A DNA stretch of 64,000 nucleotides, from the NCBI RefSeq assembly GCF_002975435.1, contig NZ_PCPT01000001.1:248001-312000 (forward strand), read 5' to 3'. This DNA is from Arthrobacter sp. MYb227 (lineage in GTDB: Bacteria > Actinomycetota > Actinomycetes > Actinomycetales > Micrococcaceae). Below are positions 52,955-61,797 of the stretch, piece by piece. Below the pieces are notes generated by a model that saw only the letters and a list, made by a program, of their open reading frames with translations, did no database searches and was not told the DNA's origin. Position 1 is the first letter of the stretch, and the number at the start of each line of letters is the position of its first letter. Made by a program: the position numbers and the translations under genes.

Positions 52955-53065
52955 TAGCGCTGTCCCTTTCTTATGAGGTTCGGGGCTCAGAGCCCCTCAC
53001 CCAGGTGGTGAGTTACTAGGCGAAATCCACGAGATCGCGAATCGCTTTCAACTTGCTAACTTCTA

Positions 53066-53422
53066 TTATTCCGAAGAATCGCTCGTGTTGCTAATCACAC
53101 GCACATTTCGGTGTTGCGCAATGACCTGATGCAACCTATCAATCTCTTCGGAAAGAGCATCTAAAACCTCGTCAACTTGATCACATCGATACCCCCGCAA
53201 CGCGATGGAAAAACCCACAGAATCAATATCTGCCGCAGTTGGCTCGGCAGGCAAGAGCACCGGTGGAAGTGAAGCGACCGGCTCCACAAGCCCTTGAACA
53301 GCGCCACTTTTTGGCATGAATCGTGCGCCTTCATTTTGCTTGATGCCTCGACCCGAACCCACCCCGAGCACAACTGCCGCACCAAGTACCAGAATCGCAA
53401 TGACCAACAACAAATAAATCAT
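53066..53422 (-). CDS. Small membrane-anchored DivIVA-domain protein
   Basis: 118 residues: N-terminal membrane helix (MIYLLLVIAILVLGAAVVLG), linker, then a DivIVA-type segment FSIALRGYRCDQVDEVLDAL with a short coiled coil EEIDRLHQVIAQH. DivIVA/Wag31 domains recruit proteins to curved membrane; this one is too short to form long filaments. Lies between DUF3117 and the LOG gene, both on the minus strand. Confidence 0.82.
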   Translation of the reverse strand: MIYLLLVIAILVLGAAVVLGVGSGRGIKQNEGARFMPKSGAVQGLVEPVASLPPVLLPAEPTAADIDSVGFSIALRGYRCDQVDEVLDALSEEIDRLHQVIAQHRNVRVISNTSDSSE

Positions 53423-53479
53423 CTACTACCCTCCCCGAGGATCATCCAACGGAACACACAAAAAATCTGCGGCTGGCGC

Positions 53480-54268
53480 TTAGTCAGCTGCCGCGAATCC
53501 GTTGGAATGAGCAGAATCAACGACGATACGTACCGCTTCGTCAATATCGTCGGTCAACTGAATGAGGTCAAGGTCGGAGGGAGAGATCGCGCCTTCCTCA
53601 ACAACCGTGTTGCGCAACCACTCAAGCAAAGGCCCCCAATAGTCGATTCCCACCAGCACGATCGGGAATCCGGTGACTTTCTCTGTCTGTACCAAGGTGA
53701 CGGCCTCAAAAAGCTCATCCAAGGTCCCGTAGCCCCCGGGGAGCACAATGAATCCCTGGGAGTACTTGACGAACATGGTTTTGCGCGCGAAGAAGTATCT
53801 GAAGTTAATTCCCAGATCGACCCATTTATTCAGGCCCGTCTCAAATGGAAGCTCAATGCCCAAACCGACCGAAACACCGCCGGCCTCACAGGCACCCTTA
53901 TTCGCGGCTTCCATCGCTCCTGGTCCACCACCGGTAATGACTGCAATACCGGCTTCGGCAATCATCCGACCAATGTCTTCGGCCTGTGTATAGCGTGCGG
54001 AATCACGTTTGGTACGTGCCGAGCCGAAAACACTAATCGCTGGCCCAAGCCCGGCAAGAGTGCCAAATCCTTCAACGAATTCGCTTTGAATGCGCAGCAC
54101 ACGCCACGGATCGGTATGTGTAAAGTCCTCGTTGTTTCGAGAGTCCAGCAAGTATCGATCTGACTGCGGAATATTGGCTTGTTCGCGACGAAGCACCACC
54201 GATCCTTTGCGTCGTGCCGGATCCGGCAGTTCATCGAAGTGTCTGGCTTGAGAATTCTGGCGTGGCAT
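53480..54268 (-). CDS. LOG-family protein (cytokinin riboside phosphoribohydrolase-like)
   Basis: 262 residues from ATG 54268, with GGGG four bases upstream. Motif [12 protein letters not shown], and the [10 protein letters not shown] / [17 protein letters not shown] Rossmann-like elements, place it in the LOG/TIGR00730 family that cleaves N6-modified or plain AMP to base and ribose phosphate. An N-terminal 75-residue extension ([19 protein letters not shown]) is usual for actinobacterial members. Homologue of Rv1205. Divergent from gluA. Confidence 0.88.
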   Translation of the reverse strand: MPRQNSQARHFDELPDPARRKGSVVLRREQANIPQSDRYLLDSRNNEDFTHTDPWRVLRIQSEFVEGFGTLAGLGPAISVFGSARTKRDSARYTQAEDIGRMIAEAGIAVITGGGPGAMEAANKGACEAGGVSVGLGIELPFETGLNKWVDLGINFRYFFARKTMFVKYSQGFIVLPGGYGTLDELFEAVTLVQTEKVTGFPIVLVGIDYWGPLLEWLRNTVVEEGAISPSDLDLIQLTDDIDEAVRIVVDSAHSNGFAAAD

Positions 54269-54392
54269 GAACCCCACTGTATCGGCAATACCCGGCTTCA
54301 CTGGCTACGTCATGGTCAAATTAGGAAACGATTTGGCATACGTAGGGCGAAAAGTACGCATGATTCAGCTCACATCGGCTAAGGTCTTTCAC

Positions 54393-55169
54393 ATGAGCAC
54401 TGATTCCACTGTAAGTAGCGCTGGGTCACAGACGACTCCGATCGTCAAACTGACTGACGTCAATAAGCACTACGGTCCTCTGCACGTGTTGCAGAACATC
54501 AACCTTGAAGTTACCAAGGGTGAGGTTGTTGTTGTCTTGGGTCCCTCCGGATCCGGCAAGTCAACCTTGTGCCGCACTATCAATCGTCTAGAAACCATCG
54601 ACACTGGCAGCATCCAGATTGATGGCGAGGTACTGCCCGAAGAAGGCAAAGCCTTGGCAAATCTCCGCGCAGATGTCGGCATGGTCTTCCAGTCCTTTAA
54701 CCTATTTGCGCACAAATCCATTTTGGAAAATGTGACACTGGGACCAATCAAGGTCAAAGGCATGAAGAAGGCCGAGGCGACGACCCTTGCCATCTCGCTG
54801 CTGGAACGAGTTGGGGTTGCCAACCAGAAAGATAAGCTTCCGGCGCAGCTTTCCGGTGGCCAACAGCAGCGTGTCGCCATCGCCCGCGCCTTGGCCATGA
54901 AACCAAAGGTCATGCTTTTCGATGAGCCAACCTCGGCACTCGATCCGGAAATGATCAATGAGGTTCTTGACACCATGATCGGGTTGGCCAAGGAAGGCAT
55001 GACGATGATCGTTGTCACTCACGAGATGGGCTTCGCCCGTAAGGCTGCGGACCGCGTCATTTTCATGGCCGACGGGCAGATCGTTGAACAGGCAACACCT
55101 GAGCAGTTCTTCACCAACCCGCAGAGCGCCCGCGCCAAGGACTTCTTGGGCAAACTCATTACCAACTAG
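54393..55169 (+). CDS. gluA: Glutamate ABC importer ATP-binding protein GluA
   Basis: 258 residues from ATG 54393 (AAGGT seven bases upstream; the open frame upstream to 54267 is intergenic). Polar-amino-acid-uptake ATPase: Walker [11 protein letters not shown]-loop [10 protein letters not shown], signature [15 protein letters not shown], Walker [30 protein letters not shown]. First gene of gluABCD. Confidence 0.95.
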   Translation: MSTDSTVSSAGSQTTPIVKLTDVNKHYGPLHVLQNINLEVTKGEVVVVLGPSGSGKSTLCRTINRLETIDTGSIQIDGEVLPEEGKALANLRADVGMVFQSFNLFAHKSILENVTLGPIKVKGMKKAEATTLAISLLERVGVANQKDKLPAQLSGGQQQRVAIARALAMKPKVMLFDEPTSALDPEMINEVLDTMIGLAKEGMTMIVVTHEMGFARKAADRVIFMADGQIVEQATPEQFFTNPQSARAKDFLGKLITN

Positions 55170-55242
55170 CTTTCATGTAGTTTTCTACGGCTCGATGGAT
55201 GGGAAACTCGCTCCCGTCTTTGAACACAACCAAGGAGAAAAA

Positions 55243-56064
55243 ATGCGTAAATCTCGCATCGCAGCAGTAGCAGCCATGGCGGCTGCGGCAGCATTGACCC
55301 TCAGCGCCTGTGGCGGTGGCGGTGGCGATTCCGCCGACAAGGTCAAGATCGGTATTAAATTCGACCAGCCAGGTGTCGGTTACAAGGACGGCGACAAGTA
55401 CACGGGCTTCGACGTAGACGTCGCGAAGTATGTTGCCAAGGAATTGGGCTACGCAGAAGACAAGATCGAATTTATCTCCACCCCGTCTGCAAACCGCGAA
55501 ACCTCGCTACAGAACAAGCAGGTCGACATGATCTTTGCTTCCTACTCGATCACCGACAAGCGTAAAGAGTCCGTCGCATTCGCCGGCCCATACCTGATTG
55601 CCGGCCAGGACCTGTTGGTTCCTGTCGATTCGGCGATCACTGGCCCTGAAGACCTCAACGGCAAGACCCTGTGCTCGGTCACCGGTTCGACCTCGGCTCA
55701 GAAGATCAAGGACACCTACGCCAAGGAAGTGCGCCTGCAGGAGCAGTCCGGCTACGCCGAGTGCCTCGGTGGCATGACCGGTGGCACGATCGATGCGGTT
55801 ACCACCGATGACATCATCCTCGCTGGCCTTGCCGCACAGCCTGCAAACGCTGGCAAGTTCAAGGTTGTTGGCAAGCCATTTAGTGAAGAGCGCTACGGTG
55901 TGGGCCTGAACAAGGAATCCACCAAGTGTGCCGACATCAACAAGGCAATCAACAAGATGATTGATTCCGGTGAATGGGAGAAGGCTGTCAAGGCCAACAC
56001 CGAGGGCACCGGCTACACCCCGAACCCGGCAGTTAACCCGCCGAAGACGGATGCCTGCGCCTAA
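55243..56064 (+). CDS. gluB: Glutamate-binding lipoprotein GluB
   Basis: 273 residues from ATG 55243 with AAGGAG upstream. Signal peptide MRKSRIAAVAAMAAAAALTL and lipobox LSAC (Cys23). Type-3 solute-binding protein: KFDQPGVGYKD, YTGFDVDVAKYVAKELGY, DMIFASYSITDKRKE. Anchored outside the membrane, it hands glutamate (or a related amino acid) to GluCD. Confidence 0.94.
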   Translation: MRKSRIAAVAAMAAAAALTLSACGGGGGDSADKVKIGIKFDQPGVGYKDGDKYTGFDVDVAKYVAKELGYAEDKIEFISTPSANRETSLQNKQVDMIFASYSITDKRKESVAFAGPYLIAGQDLLVPVDSAITGPEDLNGKTLCSVTGSTSAQKIKDTYAKEVRLQEQSGYAECLGGMTGGTIDAVTTDDIILAGLAAQPANAGKFKVVGKPFSEERYGVGLNKESTKCADINKAINKMIDSGEWEKAVKANTEGTGYTPNPAVNPPKTDACA

Positions 56065-56084
56065 CCTACGGGCCAATACCTAAG

Positions 56085-56126
56085 AGTGTGTGCCCTCGCT
56101 GCAATCTAGTGGCGGGGGCACACACT
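56085..56126 (+). terminator. Hairpin between gluB and gluC
   Basis: 11-bp stem (56085-56095 with 56116-56126, AGTGTGTGCCC), 20-base loop, no U-tract. Probably a partial terminator or 3' protector that favours the binding-protein message over the permeases. Confidence 0.55.
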
Positions 56127-56175
56127 GCTCTACCGGTTCGATCCACTCATCGACCGCTGAAATCGAGGCAGCAAT

Positions 56176-56853
56176 ATGGAGAAATATCTCTCCCTGTTCA
56201 CCGAGTACAACATTCCCGCAGCCTTCTGGGTTAATATCCAGCTGACCTTCTGGGCCGCCATCGGCGCACTAGTGTTGGGCACCGTGCTGGCCATGATGCG
56301 CATCTCGCCGGTGCGTAGCTTTGCCGCATTCGGTACCGGCTATGTGAACATCATTCGTAACACCCCCCTAACCATCATCCTGCTCTTCGGCGTACTGGCC
56401 CTATACAACCAATTGGGCTTCACGCTTTCGAGCGACTTCGACCAGAACTTCTTCAACCTCGCGGTAATGGGCTTGGCGATCTATCACGCGGCATTCGTGT
56501 GCGAGGCAATCCGCTCCGGCGTCAATACGGTGCCGGTCGGCCAGGCCGAAGCGGCACGTGCCATTGGACTGAGCTTCTTCCCAGCCGCGCGCGAAGTCAT
56601 CTTGCCTCAGGCATTCCGTGGCTCGGTTGTACCCCTGGGCAACGTACTGATTGCTCTGATCAAGAACTCGACGGTTGCTGCGGTGAGCTCGGTAGCCATT
56701 GAAGCGTCCTCCGTGATGAAACAGATGCTCGAATTTGAATCGAATCTGATCATCCCAATCTTCGCTACCTTCGCGATCGGTTTTGTCATTATCGTTATCC
56801 CGGTCGGTGTGCTGACCACCTGGCTCTCTAAGAAATTGGCGGTGGCCCGATGA
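56176..56853 (+). CDS. gluC: Glutamate ABC importer permease GluC
   Basis: 225 residues, about five membrane segments. The EAA loop AEAARAIGLSFFPAAREVIL PQAFR (split by eye) contacts GluA, and IIRNTPLTIILLFGVL is typical of HisM-type permeases. Stop overlaps gluD ATG (ATGA). Confidence 0.93.
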   Translation: MEKYLSLFTEYNIPAAFWVNIQLTFWAAIGALVLGTVLAMMRISPVRSFAAFGTGYVNIIRNTPLTIILLFGVLALYNQLGFTLSSDFDQNFFNLAVMGLAIYHAAFVCEAIRSGVNTVPVGQAEAARAIGLSFFPAAREVILPQAFRGSVVPLGNVLIALIKNSTVAAVSSVAIEASSVMKQMLEFESNLIIPIFATFAIGFVIIVIPVGVLTTWLSKKLAVAR

Positions 56854-57716
56854 GTGCATCAGTCCTTTTTGATACACCAGGCCCCAAGGCCAAGCGCCGG
56901 ATTCTCCTGATCAATATCATCGGCGTTCTGCTGTTGCTGGCACTGCTTGTGGTGGTGGTTATCGGGCTCGCGAATAAGGGACAGATGGAGCCCTCGTTGT
57001 GGGCGACAATGTTCACTTCCAACGCCTGGACCAACTTCTTGCTACCCGGGTTGATCAATACGCTGAAGGCAGCAGGACTGGCCATCGTGCTTTCCATAGT
57101 CTTTGGTTTGGCCTTCGGTATGGGTCTGCTCTCCGAGTTGAAAGCTCTACGCTGGTTCTCAACGATCATCGTTGAATTCTTCCGGGCCGTTCCGGTGCTG
57201 CTGTTGATCGTTTTCTTCAATATCTTGCTTTCCCGTACCGGCATCGTCAACGGCACCGATTCCCCCTTCTGGGCCGTGGTTATTTCGCTGATGCTCTACA
57301 ACGGTTCGGTCGTGGCGGAGCTAGTTCGTTCCGGTGTACGCAACCTACCCAAGGGGCAGCGCGAAGCGGGTATTGCGATCGGGCTAACCACCAACCAGTC
57401 ACTGCGGTTGATCGAGATCCCCCAAGCACTGGTGGCAATGCTCCCGGCATTGATCGGACAGTTCGTCGTGATCTTGAAGGACTCGGCACTTGGCTACATC
57501 GTTGGATTTACCGAGTTGCTCTTCTACTCCCGTACCTTTGCTTCGGCCAACGGCAATATGCTTCAGGCTTTGCTCGTTGCCGCGGCGATATTCATTATCA
57601 TCAACTTCGCATTGAGTAAGCTTGCCGAAATCGTCTCGCGTCGGCTCAGTAGCCGGATGCCAGATGGTAAAACGGCAGATCCGGATGCGGAGCTTGAGGC
57701 ACCGGCGCTCGCATAA
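56850..57716 (+). CDS. gluD: Glutamate ABC importer permease GluD
   Basis: 288 residues with an N-terminal extra membrane helix (ILLINIIGVLLLLALLVVVV) and the HisM-type core; FFRAVPVLLLIVFFN and the EAA loop REAGIAIGLTTNQSLRLIEI are recognisable. Translationally coupled to gluC. Followed by a strong terminator. Confidence 0.93.
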   Translation: MSASVLFDTPGPKAKRRILLINIIGVLLLLALLVVVVIGLANKGQMEPSLWATMFTSNAWTNFLLPGLINTLKAAGLAIVLSIVFGLAFGMGLLSELKALRWFSTIIVEFFRAVPVLLLIVFFNILLSRTGIVNGTDSPFWAVVISLMLYNGSVVAELVRSGVRNLPKGQREAGIAIGLTTNQSLRLIEIPQALVAMLPALIGQFVVILKDSALGYIVGFTELLFYSRTFASANGNMLQALLVAAAIFIIINFALSKLAEIVSRRLSSRMPDGKTADPDAELEAPALA

Positions 57717-57749
57717 GACACCAGATCCCTCCTCATCAGCGACAACAAC

Positions 57750-57801
57750 AAGGCCGCCGGATGTTTCCCCCTTTCAAAAGGGGGAAACATCCGGCGGCCT
57801 T
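57750..57801. terminator. Very long terminator hairpin between gluD and dapE
   Basis: Perfect 25-bp inverted repeat (57750-57774 with 57777-57801, AAGGCCGCCGGATGTTTCCC...), only 2 bases between arms. Ends CCTTTG. Lies between convergent genes. Confidence 0.85.
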
Positions 57802-57849
57802 TGCTGTCTACCTTCGATAAAAAGGCAGTTCCCTCATAAGTTTGTGGGA

Positions 57850-58998
57850 TTAGCTTTCCAACCAGCTTTTCAGCGTGGAAAGAGCTGTGCGAATCGCTGG
57901 TGCCTGAACGTGTTCATCATCGGAATGAGCCAGTAACGCATCGCCCGGCCCAAAGTTCACGGCGGGGATTCCCAACTGGGAGAAACGTGCAACATCTGTC
58001 CAACCATACTTGGGCTTGGGCTCTTGCCCAACGGCCGCGACAAATGATGCTGCTGCTGGATGATGCAACCCGGGCCTAGCCCCCGGCGCACCATCGGTAC
58101 GGATGATCTCAAAGTCCCTGAACAGTTCGAAGATATGAGCCTCGGCGGCGGCAACGTCCTTACTGGGCGCGAATCGATAATTGATTTCAACTTCACAGAA
58201 GTCGGGAATCACGTTGCCTGCAATACCACCAGTAATACGCACTGCATTGAGTGATTCGCGGTAGGCAAGACCATCGACATCAACTGTTTGTGGCTGATAA
58301 TCGGCAAGAATTTTGAGCACCGGTGTCACAGCATGGATAGCGTTCTTTCCCATCCAGGCACGCGCAGAATGCGCGGCGACCCCACGAGTTCGTACCCGGT
58401 AACGGCTAGTTCCATTGCAACCGCCCTCAACCGTGCCATCGGTGGGTTCTAGCAGGACTGCAAAGTCACCACCGAGAAGTTCCGGGCAATTCCTAAACAA
58501 TCGACCCAGACCAGATTTGGAACCCTCGACCTCTTCATGATCATAGAAAATGAAGGTGATATCCCGTGCCGGGGCTTTCAACGACGCGGCAAGAGCAAGC
58601 TGCACCGCAACCCCACCCTTCATGTCTGTGGCTCCGCGCCCGTAGAGTGTCTCCCCCTCCCAACTCACCGGCACAGTTCCACGGGCACCCTCGAGGGTTG
58701 GCAGTGGAACTGTGTCTAGGTGCCCGGCAAGAATGACGCGCTCCTCGCGTCCAAGCACGGTACGTGCAACGATTGCGTCCCCGTCACGGTGAACCTGCAA
58801 GTGCGGGTAGTCCTTCAGTGCACGCTCAATGGCATCGGCCAAGGCCGTTTCATTCCCGGAGACCGACTCAATGTTCATTAATGTGGCAGTTAGTTGCGCT
58901 ACGTCTTGCTCCAGATCTAGCTCGATTGGCGCTTGACTCGAAGCCCTTGCTGCCGCCGGGGCACTGGATGTTTGCTTGTTGGTCGCTGGTTCACTCAT
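57850..58998 (-). CDS. dapE: Succinyl-diaminopimelate desuccinylase
   Basis: 382 residues from ATG 58998 (a GTG codon directly upstream is possible). M20 dimetallopeptidase fold: LAGHLDTVP (His, Asp), GRGATDMKGGVA (bridging Asp), YDHEEVEGSKSGLG (catalytic Glu pair), LEPTDGTVEGGCNGTS. Releases succinate to give LL-diaminopimelate for lysine and peptidoglycan. Divergent from dapD with only 43 bases between starts; homologous to Rv1202/Rv1201c. Confidence 0.94.
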   Translation of the reverse strand: MSEPATNKQTSSAPAAARASSQAPIELDLEQDVAQLTATLMNIESVSGNETALADAIERALKDYPHLQVHRDGDAIVARTVLGREERVILAGHLDTVPLPTLEGARGTVPVSWEGETLYGRGATDMKGGVAVQLALAASLKAPARDITFIFYDHEEVEGSKSGLGRLFRNCPELLGGDFAVLLEPTDGTVEGGCNGTSRYRVRTRGVAAHSARAWMGKNAIHAVTPVLKILADYQPQTVDVDGLAYRESLNAVRITGGIAGNVIPDFCEVEINYRFAPSKDVAAAEAHIFELFRDFEIIRTDGAPGARPGLHHPAAASFVAAVGQEPKPKYGWTDVARFSQLGIPAVNFGPGDALLAHSDDEHVQAPAIRTALSTLKSWLES

Positions 58999-59041
58999 CA
59001 CAATTCCAGATTAGTGTGTAGCGCCACGTTAGGATTGATTC

Positions 59042-60001
59042 ATGACACAGCAGGACACCAGCACCGCAGCTTCCCACCCGCAGCTTCGCATCGCCTCGGC
59101 TCATGGATTGGCAACGTACGGCGCCGATGGTTCGGTGCTTGATGTCTGGTTCCCCGATCCAATACTTGGCACGTTGGATCCGGCCGATCCACTTATCGGC
59201 GAGCTTTCCGCAGCCGCTATCGAAGATGCACCACGTGGTACGACCCAGCGCGTCATCTCACTGGAAATCAGCGTTGATGTTGCTCCCTACGATGCTGCAG
59301 ATGTGTGGTTGCGTTTACATCTGCTTTCGCACCGTTTGGTTGCGCCAAATCAGATCAATTTAGATGGCGCATTTGGGTTACTCAATAACGTCGTGTGGAC
59401 CAATTTTGGTCCATGTGCTGTCACCAACTTCGAGAAGACTCGGATGCGTTTGCGACACCGTGGAGTTCTCACCGTCTATGGCGTTGACAAGTTCCCACGC
59501 ATGCTTGACTACGTAGTTCCAAGCGGCGTACGCATCGCCGATGCAGGACGTGTCCGCTTGGGTGCGCACCTCGCCCCGGGAACCACTGTGATGCACGAAG
59601 GGTTCGTAAACTTCAATGCAGGAACGCTGGGAACCTCAATGGTCGAGGGACGCATTTCTGCCTCGGTAGTTGTGGGCAACGGCTCTGATGTTGGTGGTGG
59701 CGCCTCAATCATGGGTACACTCTCCGGTGGTGGTAAAGAGCGCATTAGCATTGGTGAGCGTGTCCTGTTGGGCGCGAATTCCGGAGTTGGAATTTCCATT
59801 GGTAATGACTGTGTCGTTGAGGCCGGACTGTACGTTACGGCTGGCACTCGCGTTCAGGTGGGAGAAAATATTGTGAAAGCTTCACAACTTTCCGGTGTTC
59901 CGAACTTGCTTTTCCGCCGCAACTCAATATCCGGGGCGGTCGAAGCATTGCCACGGTCCGGTCAACACGTGGAATTGAACAGTATCCTGCATGCCAACTA
60001 A
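59042..60001 (+). CDS. dapD: Tetrahydrodipicolinate N-succinyltransferase (actinobacterial type)
   Basis: 319 residues. C-terminal left-handed beta-helix hexapeptides (VVVGNGSDVGGGASIMGTLS, ISIGERVLLGANSGVGI). N-terminal part VDVAPYDAADVWLRLHLLSH RLVAP (split) typical of the actinobacterial DapD family. Succinylates tetrahydrodipicolinate. ATG 59042 has AGGA nearby. The following gene begins inside or just after its end. Confidence 0.94.
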   Translation: MTQQDTSTAASHPQLRIASAHGLATYGADGSVLDVWFPDPILGTLDPADPLIGELSAAAIEDAPRGTTQRVISLEISVDVAPYDAADVWLRLHLLSHRLVAPNQINLDGAFGLLNNVVWTNFGPCAVTNFEKTRMRLRHRGVLTVYGVDKFPRMLDYVVPSGVRIADAGRVRLGAHLAPGTTVMHEGFVNFNAGTLGTSMVEGRISASVVVGNGSDVGGGASIMGTLSGGGKERISIGERVLLGANSGVGISIGNDCVVEAGLYVTAGTRVQVGENIVKASQLSGVPNLLFRRNSISGAVEALPRSGQHVELNSILHAN

Positions 60002-60023
60002 TGCCCACCACAGGGTCCTTTCG

Positions 60024-60899
60024 ATGGGTTCAAATCCCGAATCTAGGCACCCCAAACATAAGCGTTCACGAAATTGGGGCCGCACCTTTCTGGTACTTGT
60101 GCTTGCCGGTGGTCTCATTGGCGGAGGTTTATACGCTGCTACGAATTTTATTGGACTCAACGAGTCAACGGTGCGCGAACGTTGTAGCGCGGTTGTTGCG
60201 GGCCAGAAGTTTTCGTTAAACCCGGAGCAAAGTGCAAATGCTGCCCTGATCGCCTCCGTTGCCATTAAACGTGGTCTTAATGAACGGGCAGCACAAATTG
60301 GGATTGCTACAGCCATGCAGGAATCGAAGCTGACAAACATCGATTATGGAGATAACGCCGGTCCAGATTCGCGTGGTTTATTCCAGCAGCGACCCACGAT
60401 GGGTTGGGGAACAGAAGCTGAAGTCATGGATCCGATTTATGCTGCCAACAGGTTCTTCCAGGAATTAGAGACCTTCGATTACGCTTCGATGCCGCTAACG
60501 GATGCGGCTCAAAAGGTACAACGTAGTGCCTATCCGCTGGCGTATGCCAAACACGAGGAACTTGCCAAGGCCTTTGCTACTCCGTTGACTGGCAATGCCG
60601 ACTCCGCGCTTAATTGCACTTTACGCCCCACAGATATTGCCGGATCCCCTAAAACTACCGCCGGAACGCTCAAGGCAGCAACTGGCATCAAAGACACCAC
60701 GATCGAGGGCTCACGGCTCAAGGTTTCGGTGAATGGTAAACAGGGTTGGGCCGTGGCTCAATGGGCAGTTGCCAATGCCAGTGCTTTAGACATTGAGGCC
60801 GTCGGCTACGCCGGATTGGTGTGGAACCGTTCTCAGGGCTTGTGGGCCCCTGCCTCGACAACCGATGGCCAAGTAGTCATACAGCTTGCAACGTCGTAA
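60024..60899 (+). CDS. Membrane-anchored transglycosylase-like protein
   Basis: 291 residues from ATG 60024 (AGGG eight bases upstream); an in-frame ATG at 59991 would overlap dapD by 11 bases. Basic N-terminus, one membrane helix about residues 21-41, then an extracellular domain with AAQIGIATAMQESKLTN (Glu100) and SRGLFQQRPTMGW, the layout of a lysozyme/SLT-like active site (E...S-x-GLxQ). The last 100 residues form a probable second domain (TTIEGSRLKVSVNGKQGWA). Such proteins are sometimes misannotated as heavy-metal transporters. A peptidoglycan hydrolase role is inferred. Confidence 0.7.
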   Translation: MGSNPESRHPKHKRSRNWGRTFLVLVLAGGLIGGGLYAATNFIGLNESTVRERCSAVVAGQKFSLNPEQSANAALIASVAIKRGLNERAAQIGIATAMQESKLTNIDYGDNAGPDSRGLFQQRPTMGWGTEAEVMDPIYAANRFFQELETFDYASMPLTDAAQKVQRSAYPLAYAKHEELAKAFATPLTGNADSALNCTLRPTDIAGSPKTTAGTLKAATGIKDTTIEGSRLKVSVNGKQGWAVAQWAVANASALDIEAVGYAGLVWNRSQGLWAPASTTDGQVVIQLATS

Positions 60900-60964
60900 T
60901 TCTTAGCTGCCAACAACTACTTCTACGATGCACCGAATGTCTGCGCATGCGTGCTTCTCATACT

Positions 60965-61564
60965 CTATTTGATCATTGAGATAATCGGGCCGAGGTAGCT
61001 GCGGAAAAGCTCTGCATCATGAACCAGACTTTGACTGATCAACACGGTATTTGGTTCGACAAACCAGGCCCGTGGCTCGGCCAAGGGCAACTCAACTAGC
61101 TGCAGGTGCACGTCGGTTGAGCCCACGGCACCAAGCTCGTGCTCAAAAAAGACCTCCGAAACAAGGATCGAGCGCTCGGAAGTGTTCCTACGGCAATAAT
61201 CCTGGTACTCCCCCATCCGGCTCTGCGTCCAGGTGTATGCGGTTCCGTAGTGTGCACGTAAGAGTTGTTGCAGGCTTGGAGAATCGTCAAACTGAATAAA
61301 GTCTGGTTCAAAATCTAAATCTAAGGGGCCCAACCCATCTCGCAGAATCCGTTCGAACCAGGTTTGCCATTCCTGGCGTAACTCTCCGGCCGACTCTCTA
61401 GCAAGTTCACCCGCCGCCGATGGCTTCACCTTTGGACTCAAAGGCGCAAGCGCCGGAGTTCCCATGGGTTCGATAGCTGCCAGATCCCTAATGTAGAGAG
61501 CTAACAACATTTCGCGGTGGATATCGGCTGAAACTCTCCAGCCGGGACCAGACTCTTGAACCAT
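60965..61564 (-). CDS. Unrecognised cytosolic protein
   Basis: About 199 residues from ATG 61564 (MVQESGPGWRV); ATG 61591 adds nine. No signal peptide, membrane segment, or motif I can name. The middle is acidic and aromatic (WFERILRDGLGPLDLDFEPD, then FIQFDDSPSLQQLLRAHYG). Single gene between the convergent transglycosylase-like gene and gltA on the same strand. Function unknown; codon use looks like its neighbours. Confidence 0.7.
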   Translation of the reverse strand: MVQESGPGWRVSADIHREMLLALYIRDLAAIEPMGTPALAPLSPKVKPSAAGELARESAGELRQEWQTWFERILRDGLGPLDLDFEPDFIQFDDSPSLQQLLRAHYGTAYTWTQSRMGEYQDYCRRNTSERSILVSEVFFEHELGAVGSTDVHLQLVELPLAEPRAWFVEPNTVLISQSLVHDAELFRSYLGPIISMIK

Positions 61565-61685
61565 CAGGCACACTCGTTTCAGTAAAAACATCGCCTATTT
61601 CAAGGATAGCCCCGATTCTGAGACTTGCCGAGGAAAGTTCGGTGCGGCACCTACCCGGTGCTTCAATGTTTTGCCCACAAATGCC

Positions 61686-61744
61686 ATGAGGCTCGCAGGG
61701 AGTGCACCTCGAATAATTCGAGGAGTTCTCCCTGCGAGCCTCAT
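61686..61744 (-). terminator. Double palindrome downstream of gltA
   Basis: Outer 17-bp arms (61686-61702 with 61728-61744, ATGAGGCTCGCAGGGAG) enclose a second perfect hairpin CCTCGAAT-A-ATTCGAGG (61707-61723). Placed 54 bases after the gltA stop. No U-tract. Confidence 0.75.
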
Positions 61745-61797
61745 TAGTAAGACGCTTCTGCTGAGCCCTAATACTCTAGGACTCACCACCCACCGGT

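Noticed and set aside
54267-54392. Extended N-terminus of GluA
   Set aside because: It would cover the divergent LOG promoter; ATG 54393 has a proper ribosome site and family-typical start.
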